DNA of 52,337 nt. Origin: a virus. The notes under the pieces are model-generated. The model saw only the letters and a program-made list of their open reading frames with translations. It searched no databases and was not told the DNA's origin. The first letter of the stretch is position 1. Each line of letters starts with the position of its first letter. Position numbers and translations under genes: made by a program. Below, in pieces: positions 33,330-41,289 of this stretch. Location of the stretch: positions 1 to 52,337 of IMG/VR virus record IMGVR_UViG_3300035199_000755. The stretch is one strand, 5' to 3'.

Positions 33330-35198
33330 TCATGCTGCTTCTTCATCAACGATATCAACATCGACAGTACTAGTGTCAGTGGCATTAGGGTCTGGTTGTT
33401 GCGAAGCTACTTGCTCGTACATTGCCTTGGTAACATCGTGAACGACAGTTTCCAAAGACTTAAGGGCTGTATCTAATAACTGAATGTCGTCGGTTTCCAA
33501 CGCCTCTTTGGCTTCAGTTATTATAGGCATTACTTTATCGCTATCGAATGTACCAACGCCCTTTAACTGTTCCAAACTAGATTCAACTTGGTATATCATT
33601 GTGCTCAAAGAGTTCTTTGTTTCAACCATTTTTTTTGCCTGAGCATCTTCATCAGCATGTTTTTCTGCGTCCTGAATCATTTGTTGTATTTCTTCATCTG
33701 ATAAACCACCGGTATTTGTAATAGTAATTGATTGATCCTTTTCGGTGGCTTTATCTATAGCGGATACCTTTAAAATACCATTAGCATCGATATCAAATAC
33801 AACTTCCACTTGCGGAACACCACGCGGGGCGGGTGGAATACCGTCAAGGTTAAAACGACCTAGTGTCCTGTTATGAGACGCCATGTCTCGTTCACCTTGT
33901 AGGACATGTATCTCTACGCTAGGTTGGTTGTTGGCAGCGGTGGAAAAAATCTCCGTCTTTTTAGCTGGTATCGTTGTATTTTTTGTAATTAGTTTAGTAA
34001 AAACACCACCCATAGTTTCTATTCCTAAACTTAGGGGTGTTACATCAAGAAGCAACACGTCCTTTACGTCGCCTGCTAAAACGCCACCCTGGACAGCTGC
34101 ACCCATTGCAACAACTTCATCGGGGTTTACGCCACGGTGCGGGGATTGAGCGAAAAAACTTTCGACATGTTCAAGAACTAACGGAATACGTGTAGATCCT
34201 CCGACTAAAACGACTGAATTGATGTCTCCTGGCTTTTTATCTGCATCCTTCAGAGCAGTTTTACATGCATCGAATGTTTTCTTTACGATTGGTCCTATTA
34301 ATTGATTAAACTTAGACCTCGTAATTTTCATGTTAAAATGTTTTGGACCTGACGAATCTGCAGTAAGAAACGGTAAATTAATATCAGTTTCCACGGTGGA
34401 ACTTAATTCGATTTTCGATTTCTCTGCTGCTTCTCGAAGTCGTTGAACAACCATGGGATCATCGGTAACATCAATTCCACTCTCTTTTTTAAACCCTTCA
34501 ATAAAGTAATCTATAAGCTTTTCGTCGATATTATCGCCACCTAGCTGTGTATCACCAGACGTAGATAACACTTCTATAACGCCTTCACCGACCTCTAGGA
34601 TTGAAATATCAAATGTTCCACCACCAAAGTCGTATACCACTATTAGTTCTTCAGACTTTTTATCAAGCCCATAAGCTAAGGCGGCGGCGGTTGGCTCATT
34701 AATAATACGCTTTACATCAAGCCCAGCAACTTTTCCTGCGTCTTTTGTAGCTTGTCGTTGGGAATCATTAAAGTAAGCTGGAACAGTAATAACCGCTTCT
34801 GTCACATCTTCTCCCAAGTAATTTTCGGCCGACTGCTTGAGCTTCTGAAGTACCTTTGCACTAATTTCTTGGGGGGCGTATGTTTTATCATCGACAGAAA
34901 ATTCTACATATCCAGATTTTGATTTCTTAACCGTATATGGAACCTTCTTCACATTACTTTTAACTTCATTAAATCTTGATCCGATAAACCTTTTGGCTGA
35001 ATACACCGTATTTTTTGCATTTACAACCGCCTGTCTTTTTGCGGATACACCGACGAGAGTTTTATTATCGTCAAATGCGACAATTGATGGTGTGGTTCTA
35101 GCACCCTCTTCGTTAACGACAACAACTGGACTACCAGCTTCCATTACTGCAACGCATGAATTCGTTGTCCCTAAATCGATTCCTATAATTTTTGACAC
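33330..35198 (-). CDS. dnaK: DnaK (Hsp70) chaperone, full length
   Basis: 622 residues. Start is GTG at 35196-35198 with AAGGAGAA upstream. The ATPase domain has [11 protein letters not shown] (8-18), [39 protein letters not shown] and LVGGSTRIP. The linker [16 protein letters not shown] leads to the substrate-binding domain ([17 protein letters not shown]) and a helical lid. The tail ends [11 protein letters not shown], like bacterial DnaK. It refolds or holds proteins with DnaJ. No GrpE gene is seen here, so host GrpE would be needed. It is close to the bacterial consensus, which suggests recent or strongly selected acquisition. Confidence 0.96.
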   Translation of the reverse strand: MSKIIGIDLGTTNSCVAVMEAGSPVVVVNEEGARTTPSIVAFDDNKTLVGVSAKRQAVVNAKNTVYSAKRFIGSRFNEVKSNVKKVPYTVKKSKSGYVEFSVDDKTYAPQEISAKVLQKLKQSAENYLGEDVTEAVITVPAYFNDSQRQATKDAGKVAGLDVKRIINEPTAAALAYGLDKKSEELIVVYDFGGGTFDISILEVGEGVIEVLSTSGDTQLGGDNIDEKLIDYFIEGFKKESGIDVTDDPMVVQRLREAAEKSKIELSSTVETDINLPFLTADSSGPKHFNMKITRSKFNQLIGPIVKKTFDACKTALKDADKKPGDINSVVLVGGSTRIPLVLEHVESFFAQSPHRGVNPDEVVAMGAAVQGGVLAGDVKDVLLLDVTPLSLGIETMGGVFTKLITKNTTIPAKKTEIFSTAANNQPSVEIHVLQGERDMASHNRTLGRFNLDGIPPAPRGVPQVEVVFDIDANGILKVSAIDKATEKDQSITITNTGGLSDEEIQQMIQDAEKHADEDAQAKKMVETKNSLSTMIYQVESSLEQLKGVGTFDSDKVMPIITEAKEALETDDIQLLDTALKSLETVVHDVTKAMYEQVASQQPDPNATDTSTVDVDIVDEEAA

Positions 35199-35239
35199 AA
35201 TATTCTCCTTAATTTACTTTCACGTTTGTATTTTGATTG

Positions 35240-35671
35240 TTATAATATTTTAATTTCTACTGGTTGGGTTTCAGGACGTTGCGGTACTGTAATCGTCAAT
35301 AATCCATTACTAAATGATGCATTTGCGCTTGTAAGATCTAAATTATTATCGTAGTTTACAAATGTTTTCGTAAATGACCGTTTGGCGATCCTTCTATTGG
35401 ATACAGCGTCTATACCCGACGTCGAATTAGCAGCGACCGTAATACTTCTTGTGTCTGGTTTAACATCTATCGTTAGGTCATCCCTAGAAAATCCTGCCAG
35501 TGCAAATTCCATCACGGTGTTTCCATCATCGTCCCTAAAGATATCTGCAACAGGATAGCCCTGAGTTGATTGTTTTAAGTGACGTGGAAAATCAATAAAA
35601 AAATTATCAAAAACGTTATCTAGAACGTTTCGACCGACCAATCCTGGTCGATAAGTGGTAATAGTAGTCAT
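35240..35671 (-). CDS. Hsp20 small heat-shock protein
   Basis: 143 residues, strong ribosome binding site (AAAGGAGA). The alpha-crystallin domain runs from YPVADIFRDDDG to GLLTITVP (about 39-130). MEFALAGFSRDDLTIDVKP, RSITVAANS and RRIAKRSFTKTF are the usual strands. The C-terminus EIKIL gives the IxI motif needed for oligomers. Small heat-shock proteins hold unfolding clients for DnaK/DnaJ. Marine myoviruses often carry one. Here it lies just before DnaK in the same direction, downstream of a promoter-like sequence. Confidence 0.93.
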   Translation of the reverse strand: MTTITTYRPGLVGRNVLDNVFDNFFIDFPRHLKQSTQGYPVADIFRDDDGNTVMEFALAGFSRDDLTIDVKPDTRSITVAANSTSGIDAVSNRRIAKRSFTKTFVNYDNNLDLTSANASFSNGLLTITVPQRPETQPVEIKIL

Positions 35672-35707
35672 ATATTTCTCCTTTAAAAAGCAAGTTAAAT
35701 ACTGAAC

Positions 35708-35737
35708 ATTCTAAAAGCAACATTCAATATCAGTCAA
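35708..35737 (-). promoter_or_regulatory. Sigma-70-like promoter upstream of Hsp20-DnaK
   Basis: On the minus strand TTGACT (35732-35737), an 18-base spacer and TAGAAT (35708-35713) match the vegetative consensus at 5 of 6 positions each. They lie in the 119-base gap between the M15 peptidase and Hsp20. The predicted start leaves a leader of about 30 bases with the AAAGGAG site. I see no convincing heat-shock sigma (-35 CTTGAA) element, so ordinary host polymerase control is inferred. The rest of the gap is AT-rich and holds nothing else I can identify. Confidence 0.45.
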
Positions 35738-35790
35738 AATATAAGCACTTTCTTATAGATGTACACAGTAAAAATGCACTTTTTATAAAC

Positions 35791-36186
35791 TTACGGCCTA
35801 TAATCCTTCACGCCTTTACCCTTCCATCTTGCATTCCACCCCCTTGTGTCATAATGAACAAAGCTGGTATAAAGACCGACTCCGCCTGTTTTGATCTTTC
35901 CTTCTTTAATAAGATTGATAATAACTTCCCTTAATTCTTTTGGGGTCATACCTTTCACACGAAGATCGGCAGCTTTTGCTTTCATATGTTGAGATTTTTT
36001 TGCGCCGCCGATTTTTCTATTATATTTTGGTGTTCTGTAACCAGATATAACGTGTATGGGTCGATCAATATGGTCACGAATAACCTGTAAGTTCTTTACC
36101 AGCTCTCTTACGCTATCCATTAAGTCGTCAGGAACGTCTGTACCATCCCTGCATCTAAATTCGCTTAATTTAAAGTTCTTAGTCAA
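35791..36186 (-). CDS. M15-family peptidase (endolysin-type D,L-peptidase)
   Basis: 131 residues. The frame lacks an ATG; TTG at 36184-36186 is the only reasonable start before an in-frame stop. VISGYRTPKYNRKIGG is the typical lead-in, SQHMKAKAADL gives the zinc ligands His67 and Asp74, and FVHYDTRG supplies His111. This is the single-domain M15 (Peptidase_M15_3/VanY-like) form used by many phages to cut peptide cross-links in peptidoglycan. No signal peptide, so it would depend on a holin. It is the main endolysin candidate in the window. Confidence 0.85.
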   Translation of the reverse strand: MTKNFKLSEFRCRDGTDVPDDLMDSVRELVKNLQVIRDHIDRPIHVISGYRTPKYNRKIGGAKKSQHMKAKAADLRVKGMTPKELREVIINLIKEGKIKTGGVGLYTSFVHYDTRGWNARWKGKGVKDYRP

Positions 36187-36218
36187 CTGACTCGTATCTT
36201 TTTCTCACATGAAATTGC

Positions 36219-37211
36219 TCATCTTGCTTCTCCTTCGCCGCAGCCTGATTCTTCTGGGATATAAACCCATTTAAATGTTTGATCCCCGATTCCTGAATGG
36301 GATATTTTTCTGTCAATAATAACATGCATAATGTTTGTTGGTATTTTTCTAATCTTTTTTAAGAATCTTTTCGTGTGTCTATACGGTTTATCCCATTTCC
36401 TTGTTAGCAATATAAACCTTGTATAATATCGATCAGTTTTTGATTTAAAATATTTCCACGTAATATCCGTCCAGTATCCATACCCAGCATCGGAAAAAAT
36501 AACTTTTACCAAAGGTTGGGGGGATCTGTCGTAAAGCCAGTCCATACCACCAGACCTAGATATTGACATTAGTGCACTTCCGCCTGCACTGTGACCTATC
36601 AATATAAAGTCTCCGAAATTAAATTTACAATGACCATATTCAGCGCACTGATTTCTTCTTACGGGAGATGGGTCAAAAAGTGTAACTATAATTTTCACAA
36701 CTGAACTTATGAAAGTAGAAAACTGGTGCTTTCCAGTAAACACACGGCCTTGCCTAGATTTTGGAGTCGATGTATGCTTAGACCATGGCATCTCTGGAAT
36801 CACAATAATAAAATTTTTGTCCTGTTCTTTGAAACTTTTTGTGTGCCTCAAGACTCTTGTACGGAAATCCCTCTCCTTAAATCCTCCTAGACCGTGAAAA
36901 TAAAGTATCAAATCAATAGGCTTATCAAAGCTTGTATTTTCTGGAACGAAAATAATGGTATCCCTTGCTTTGTTTTTATGTTTAGGATCTTTATAACCAT
37001 TTCCCATAATTGGTGCGATAAATGTCGCACCCCTAACCGTAGTGTTGTTTTTTGTTAGTTCATAATAAACCGTTTTCCATGTTGAAACCGTTTTATGGTA
37101 TGAACCGCTCTCTGTTACGAGGATTTCTTTAACGTTTACATTATCCGCTGCGGTGGCTGGACTGTATAAAAGTAAGCATAAAACAAATATATTAACTGTT
37201 TTTTTCACCAT
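36219..37211 (-). CDS. Exported alpha/beta hydrolase (serine esterase-like)
   Basis: 330 residues. A clear signal peptide (MVKKTVNIFVLCLLLYSPAT, cleaved near ATA-A) is followed by an alpha/beta hydrolase: HGLGG (106-110) for the oxyanion hole, nucleophile Ser208 in GHSAGG, a likely acid Asp241 in FSDAG and His305 in KISHSGIG. The product would be periplasmic or secreted. Possible substrates are lipid, acetylated glycan or an outer-membrane ester. The context (M15 peptidase, transglycosylase) suggests envelope breakdown at lysis, roughly analogous to LysB esterases, but the substrate is unknown. It overlaps the ThyX gene by 20 bases. Confidence 0.75.
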   Translation of the reverse strand: MVKKTVNIFVLCLLLYSPATAADNVNVKEILVTESGSYHKTVSTWKTVYYELTKNNTTVRGATFIAPIMGNGYKDPKHKNKARDTIIFVPENTSFDKPIDLILYFHGLGGFKERDFRTRVLRHTKSFKEQDKNFIIVIPEMPWSKHTSTPKSRQGRVFTGKHQFSTFISSVVKIIVTLFDPSPVRRNQCAEYGHCKFNFGDFILIGHSAGGSALMSISRSGGMDWLYDRSPQPLVKVIFSDAGYGYWTDITWKYFKSKTDRYYTRFILLTRKWDKPYRHTKRFLKKIRKIPTNIMHVIIDRKISHSGIGDQTFKWVYIPEESGCGEGEAR

Positions 37212-37908
37212 TTTTAATTTCTATATAAGATTTAACCGTCTCTGGAAATAATTTCTGCGCAATTTCCAAACAAGCTTTTGCGACCTGCTGTATTTCCCAT
37301 TGTGCTCCTTCGTGACTACGGAGATCTATAAATTTAAGCAAGTTATTTAGATTGCATGTTCCGTAATACTCCGTATAAAGATTTTGAGGTAGCGCACCTC
37401 TTGCCTGTTCTCTACAAACACCCAGCTCCAAAAGTTTTTCATAAACGTAAAGAGAAGCGTCGTGGTGTTGCTGTAGAAATTCAGAGGCACGGATCGGAGC
37501 TTTTGCTACCTCTAGCTCAGGGTCGAACCATTCATCGATACTGGCTTGACGATTAGATTCACTTTGCTTCCTAAACTTTATGGGTTTATAAAATTCTAAA
37601 TTAAAATTTGTATAACGTCTGCTAATCTCATTGTACGACCAGGTTCTATGACGATGGTGCTGCGATCTTATGAACAACGGAACCTTAAACCTAAATGTTA
37701 CTGCACAGTGCTCTAGTGTGGATGTATGTCTATGATTTATTAAATAGCGAATAAGTCGTTTATCAGCGTCCGAGAGACTTGATACGTGCTTACCAAAACT
37801 GACACGAGCACTATTAACAACTGTAACGTCAGAACCCATATGGGAAACATACTCAACAAAACCAATGTTGTCTGAATATATGTCAATTTTTTTCTCCAGC
37901 TTTTCCAT
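37192..37908 (-). CDS. thyX: Flavin-dependent thymidylate synthase ThyX
   Basis: 238 residues with the ThyX motif RHRTWSYNEISRRY (86-99), where RHRxxSxNxxSxRY binds FAD and dUMP. EHCAVTFRFKVPLFIRSQ precedes it, and EQARGALPQNLYTEYYGTCN and LRSHEGAQWEIQQVA are the usual C-terminal motifs. It makes dTMP from dUMP with FAD and NADPH, without producing dihydrofolate. Length is typical. Coexistence with a ThyA-family gene at 9123-10109 suggests the two have different products. Confidence 0.95.
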   Translation of the reverse strand: MEKLEKKIDIYSDNIGFVEYVSHMGSDVTVVNSARVSFGKHVSSLSDADKRLIRYLINHRHTSTLEHCAVTFRFKVPLFIRSQHHRHRTWSYNEISRRYTNFNLEFYKPIKFRKQSESNRQASIDEWFDPELEVAKAPIRASEFLQQHHDASLYVYEKLLELGVCREQARGALPQNLYTEYYGTCNLNNLLKFIDLRSHEGAQWEIQQVAKACLEIAQKLFPETVKSYIEIKNGEKNS

Positions 37909-37920
37909 TTTTATTCTATT

Positions 37921-38205
37921 TTAATATACCCTACGAATCACTCTTCTCTTTAGTCTACCATTTTTGTAATGTCGGTGTACCGTTACACGACGTGGGCGGT
38001 GCTTAACACGTACAACATGCAAGCCCATACGATTACCTCGTCGATGGTTATAGACGTGATGGGAATGTGGCTGATAACAAGAAGTTGTATGGCAGTGATG
38101 CGGTCTATGAACTACCCTCTCATATCCTAGGTGGGCATGGCAGCCCGACATAAAAAATATGGAGCCACAAAATAAAATAAAAATAACGCTCTTTTTCATA
38201 ATCAT
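37921..38205 (-). CDS. His/Arg-rich lipoprotein, o-spanin candidate
   Basis: 94 residues. A signal peptide ends in the lipobox FMSGC, so the mature protein would begin with a lipidated Cys at about residue 22. The remainder has over 15 His and many Arg, arranged as HRPHHCHTT, HSHHVYNHRRG and RHYKNGRLKRRVIRRVY. The start overlaps the preceding membrane-protein gene by 4 bases (ATGA). An inner-membrane coiled-coil protein coupled to a small lipoprotein is the usual spanin pair. The His richness is unusual and could mean metal or phosphate binding. Confidence 0.6.
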   Translation of the reverse strand: MIMKKSVIFILFCGSIFFMSGCHAHLGYERVVHRPHHCHTTSCYQPHSHHVYNHRRGNRMGLHVVRVKHRPRRVTVHRHYKNGRLKRRVIRRVY

Positions 38206-38591
38206 TCGTCCTCTTCATCGGTGTCTTCCGGCTCTGGCCTTATTTGAATAGGGACACTCGGCCAATTCCTGCACCGTGCTCTGTTAGTTACAACAACGGT
38301 AAAGTCTTCCAAACACATTGTTGTACAAACGCATGTTGCCCACCTTTCTATAAAAGATTCACCACAGTCTATGTATCTTACGTCGCCTTGATAGTCAGCA
38401 CCGGCACCACAAATTGGCTCTTTACACGTTGTTTCACAAAGAGTAAGTTTTTTTTGTAATTGTTTGTTCTGTTCAACTAAAAGGTCTACACTCTCTTTTA
38501 ACTGTAAACCTTCTTTTTTATGTTGTAAATAAAGTGTGATAGTGATAGAAATGATAGCAAAAACTACAACTGCTATGACCCTATTATTCAC
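38202..38591 (-). CDS. Membrane-anchored Cys-rich protein, i-spanin candidate
   Basis: 129 residues. The GTG start at 38589-38591 overlaps the previous stop (GTGA), so it is probably coupled. An N-terminal transmembrane helix (VIAVVVFAIISITITLYL) is followed by a short coiled coil (KEGLQLKESVDLLVEQNKQL). A Cys-rich periplasmic domain with eight Cys comes next, then a Pro/Glu/Asp tail. The topology and the coupled lipoprotein downstream fit an inner-membrane spanin, but the Cys-rich domain is not typical, so another envelope function is possible. Confidence 0.58.
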   Translation of the reverse strand: MNNRVIAVVVFAIISITITLYLQHKKEGLQLKESVDLLVEQNKQLQKKLTLCETTCKEPICGAGADYQGDVRYIDCGESFIERWATCVCTTMCLEDFTVVVTNRARCRNWPSVPIQIRPEPEDTDEEDE

Positions 38592-38815
38592 GCTATATAC
38601 ATCAAATCATCCGTATGAACGATATAATCCTCAAGGCTGTTTATAAAACGAACGGTTGCTGAATTGTTCTTAAACTTTAATACGATGCCATATTGACCAA
38701 AAAGATCGTTGTCGTAAAATGGGGCGTAGTATTTTATAGACTCCCGTGAAATCTGATTAAATATTGCTTGCTCTGATAACGTTCTTACCATATCGCCGGG
38801 ATTATACTGTACCAT
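38588..38815 (-). CDS. Hypothetical small protein (KOW/SH3-like barrel possible)
   Basis: Start placed at the ATG at 38813-38815 (MVQYNPGDMVRTL); a GTG eight codons earlier lies inside the reductase gene. 75 residues. NPGDMVRTL, QYGIVLKFKNNSATVRFI and DDLMYIA follow the pattern of small beta barrels that start with a PGDxV turn and end in a pair of strands. It directly follows the ribonucleotide reductase stop and overlaps the next membrane-protein gene. No function assigned. Confidence 0.55.
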   Translation of the reverse strand: MVQYNPGDMVRTLSEQAIFNQISRESIKYYAPFYDNDLFGQYGIVLKFKNNSATVRFINSLEDYIVHTDDLMYIA

Positions 38816-38816
38816 T

Positions 38817-41255
38817 TTATGAACACTTACTCCATCCACACTTTAAACAAGAAACACAGCCGTCCATATACACAAGCTCCTCCTCACCGCAAGAAGAACA
38901 CATCTTATCAGAACACACAGCTTCTCCGTCTATAATATAACTTTTAAGTATTCTAGCGATACACTTAGCAAAACTAAACATATCACTGTCTCTATCTTTC
39001 TGTAGCTGTTCAACAAGAAAGCTGGGTTTGGCTCCGTGGCGTAACGCTAAAGAGATTAGGCGTGTAAACGCTGAATTATTGGGGTTATCAAATACTTTAA
39101 CAACGTCCTTGATTACGATTGTATCTCCGTTATATCCGAAGGATAGATCATAACGATTATTTTTGGTTTTAAACTGGTGTTTCGTTAAGCGACCCTTGAC
39201 GTATTTTTTCGGTATCTCTATCAGGTTTGCCTCGCCACCCAAGACTTCATATGGTTTTTCGCCCATCAAACCAACGAGAATGATCCATTTTTCTCCCTTT
39301 ATGGTGGTATGATGAATATCACACTTTAAATCCTGAGGGCGCGTAGGAGAAGTTGTTTGAGGAAAGCTTTCCTTTTTCCTCTCTGTTACTAGTACGCCTG
39401 TTCTTGAACCATCAACGTAGATCGTAACACCTTTTAACCCCAGCTTCCATCCCAACATATAAAGCTCTCCAACAACACTGGGTTCCGTACCGGCAGGAAG
39501 ATTAATCGTTGAACTTATGGCATGATCAATGTGCTTCTGAATCGTCGCCTGGATTTCTACTCTTCGCTTCCAGTCTATCTGATCGCTTGTAATAAAAAAA
39601 TCAGGAAGCTGAACATTACCATGGATATCAATCCAGTCTTGCACGTTGTGGTGATGAACAGTATACTCTACCCAACCGTCGCCAAGGTCATCAATAAAAT
39701 CAGGTACTACACCCGTTTCATTGTGATTTAACTTACGTCGACGAATGTAGCTGTTTCTAAATACCGGCTCAAGACCTGAGCTTGTCTGTGACATTATCGA
39801 CACAGATCCTGTTGGAGCGTTTGTCAAGATGGAGATATTTCTTCTTCCGTATACCTTCATCATATCACGTAATTTCTTGGGAAGACTATTAATAAAATTA
39901 TTGTCTTTCTCCTTGCTCCAATCAAAACACTCAAATGTCCCTCGCTCTCTGGCGAGTGCAACACTTTCTTCATACGCACTAATCTTTAGAGTCTCGTATA
40001 TCCTATCAATAACTTCCATCGCCGCATCTGAATCATATGCTAATTGCATGCACGCCAGGGTATCGGCGAGACCGTGAGTTCCCAGGCCGGTTCTGCGACC
40101 TTTTTTTGCTGCTACGAATAAATTCTTCCATAATGCTTGTTCATCTCGTGTGTCCGTTATCCTACAGATGCTTTCAAGTTTTTCAAGCTCAAGCTCAACA
40201 AGATCATCAGATAGTCTCATGGCTTTTTTAACAACGCTTTCGAACAACTGGAAATCAAAAGATGCCGTAGATTGGAAACGATCGTTAACAAAATTTTTAA
40301 GATTAATTGATATTAAACGACAACTATCATACGCTGACAACGGAATCTCGGCGCAGGGATTTGTTGAAACGGTTTTGAATCCGTCATCGATATAGCACTC
40401 AGCTGGTAAATTTTGAATTACATTATCCCACATTAAAATACCAGGTTCCGCCGTTTTTGTGGCTGAATCGACAATCAACGACCAAAGTTCATTTGCGTCG
40501 ATGACTTTTATAAACGTCGCTTCTGATTCATCAGCATCAACTGGAAACTTTAAAGTAAATGATTGCTTATTTTCAACCGCAGACATGAAACTATCATTTA
40601 TTTTTACAGATACATTTGCACCTGTGACTTTCGTTAAGTCATTCTTCATCGTAACGAATCTTTCTATGTCTGGATGACGAATATCCATCGTTATCATAAG
40701 AGCGCCTCGGCGGCCGTTTTGACCTATCATGCGACACACGTAGGAATAAAAATCTGCGAATGACCAGGCTCCTGTTGTTGTACCAGCAGAATTGCTAACA
40801 GGAGTATTGTCTGGTCGTAACGTTGAAATGTCCAGTCCGACACCACAGCGTCGTTTAAAAAGATTTGCAAGGTGTTTACCAGTATTCACAATCGAAGAAA
40901 TATTATCATCAGGAGATTCAACAACGACACAATTCGATAATGATACATTTACATAGTCATTACCTATTCCCATCATCGGAGAGCCTTGGGGAACTACATA
41001 TTTAAATTCTTTTAATAGATTAAAGATCTCTTCGTACTGTAAAGAGGAAGAACTATTGAAGTTACTGTCAAATTTTTTCTCTATTCTGGCAAACTCTTTG
41101 GCGAGTCGTTGATGCATTTCATGTGGGGTTTGCTCTACATATTCACCCGTTTTTTGTTTTAACGCATACTTGGTCACAAATACATTCGCTGCCAAGTCAT
41201 CACCATTAAAATATTTTATTGATTCATCATTAACTTGTTCCATTGTATAGACCAT
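38817..41255 (-). CDS. nrdJ: Class II (adenosylcobalamin-dependent) ribonucleotide reductase
   Basis: 812 residues, AGGAG before ATG. VSLSNCVVV carries the first redox Cys. STNPCAEIPLS holds the radical Cys with its Asn and Glu, followed by DSCRLISINL with the second redox Cys. RRGALMITMDIRHPD, GLGTHGLADTLA and TNAPTGSVS are further reductase motifs. The C-terminus is a Cys-rich tail (CSSCGEEELVYMDGC, then CLKCGWSKC) for thiol transfer and zinc. It reduces ribonucleotides with B12 and needs no oxygen and no second subunit. It supplies the bulk dNTPs and depends on host or environmental cobalamin. No cobalamin riboswitch fits in the 34-base gap upstream. Confidence 0.93.
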   Translation of the reverse strand: MVYTMEQVNDESIKYFNGDDLAANVFVTKYALKQKTGEYVEQTPHEMHQRLAKEFARIEKKFDSNFNSSSSLQYEEIFNLLKEFKYVVPQGSPMMGIGNDYVNVSLSNCVVVESPDDNISSIVNTGKHLANLFKRRCGVGLDISTLRPDNTPVSNSAGTTTGAWSFADFYSYVCRMIGQNGRRGALMITMDIRHPDIERFVTMKNDLTKVTGANVSVKINDSFMSAVENKQSFTLKFPVDADESEATFIKVIDANELWSLIVDSATKTAEPGILMWDNVIQNLPAECYIDDGFKTVSTNPCAEIPLSAYDSCRLISINLKNFVNDRFQSTASFDFQLFESVVKKAMRLSDDLVELELEKLESICRITDTRDEQALWKNLFVAAKKGRRTGLGTHGLADTLACMQLAYDSDAAMEVIDRIYETLKISAYEESVALARERGTFECFDWSKEKDNNFINSLPKKLRDMMKVYGRRNISILTNAPTGSVSIMSQTSSGLEPVFRNSYIRRRKLNHNETGVVPDFIDDLGDGWVEYTVHHHNVQDWIDIHGNVQLPDFFITSDQIDWKRRVEIQATIQKHIDHAISSTINLPAGTEPSVVGELYMLGWKLGLKGVTIYVDGSRTGVLVTERKKESFPQTTSPTRPQDLKCDIHHTTIKGEKWIILVGLMGEKPYEVLGGEANLIEIPKKYVKGRLTKHQFKTKNNRYDLSFGYNGDTIVIKDVVKVFDNPNNSAFTRLISLALRHGAKPSFLVEQLQKDRDSDMFSFAKCIARILKSYIIDGEAVCSDKMCSSCGEEELVYMDGCVSCLKCGWSKCS

Positions 41256-41289
41256 ATTAAGCTCCTAGCGTACTTAAAAATTATGTTGC

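Noticed and set aside
35672-35707. Possible RNA thermometer (fourU-type) before Hsp20
   Set aside because: The run of U next to AAAGGAG can only form a very short stem with a minimal loop, too weak to claim.
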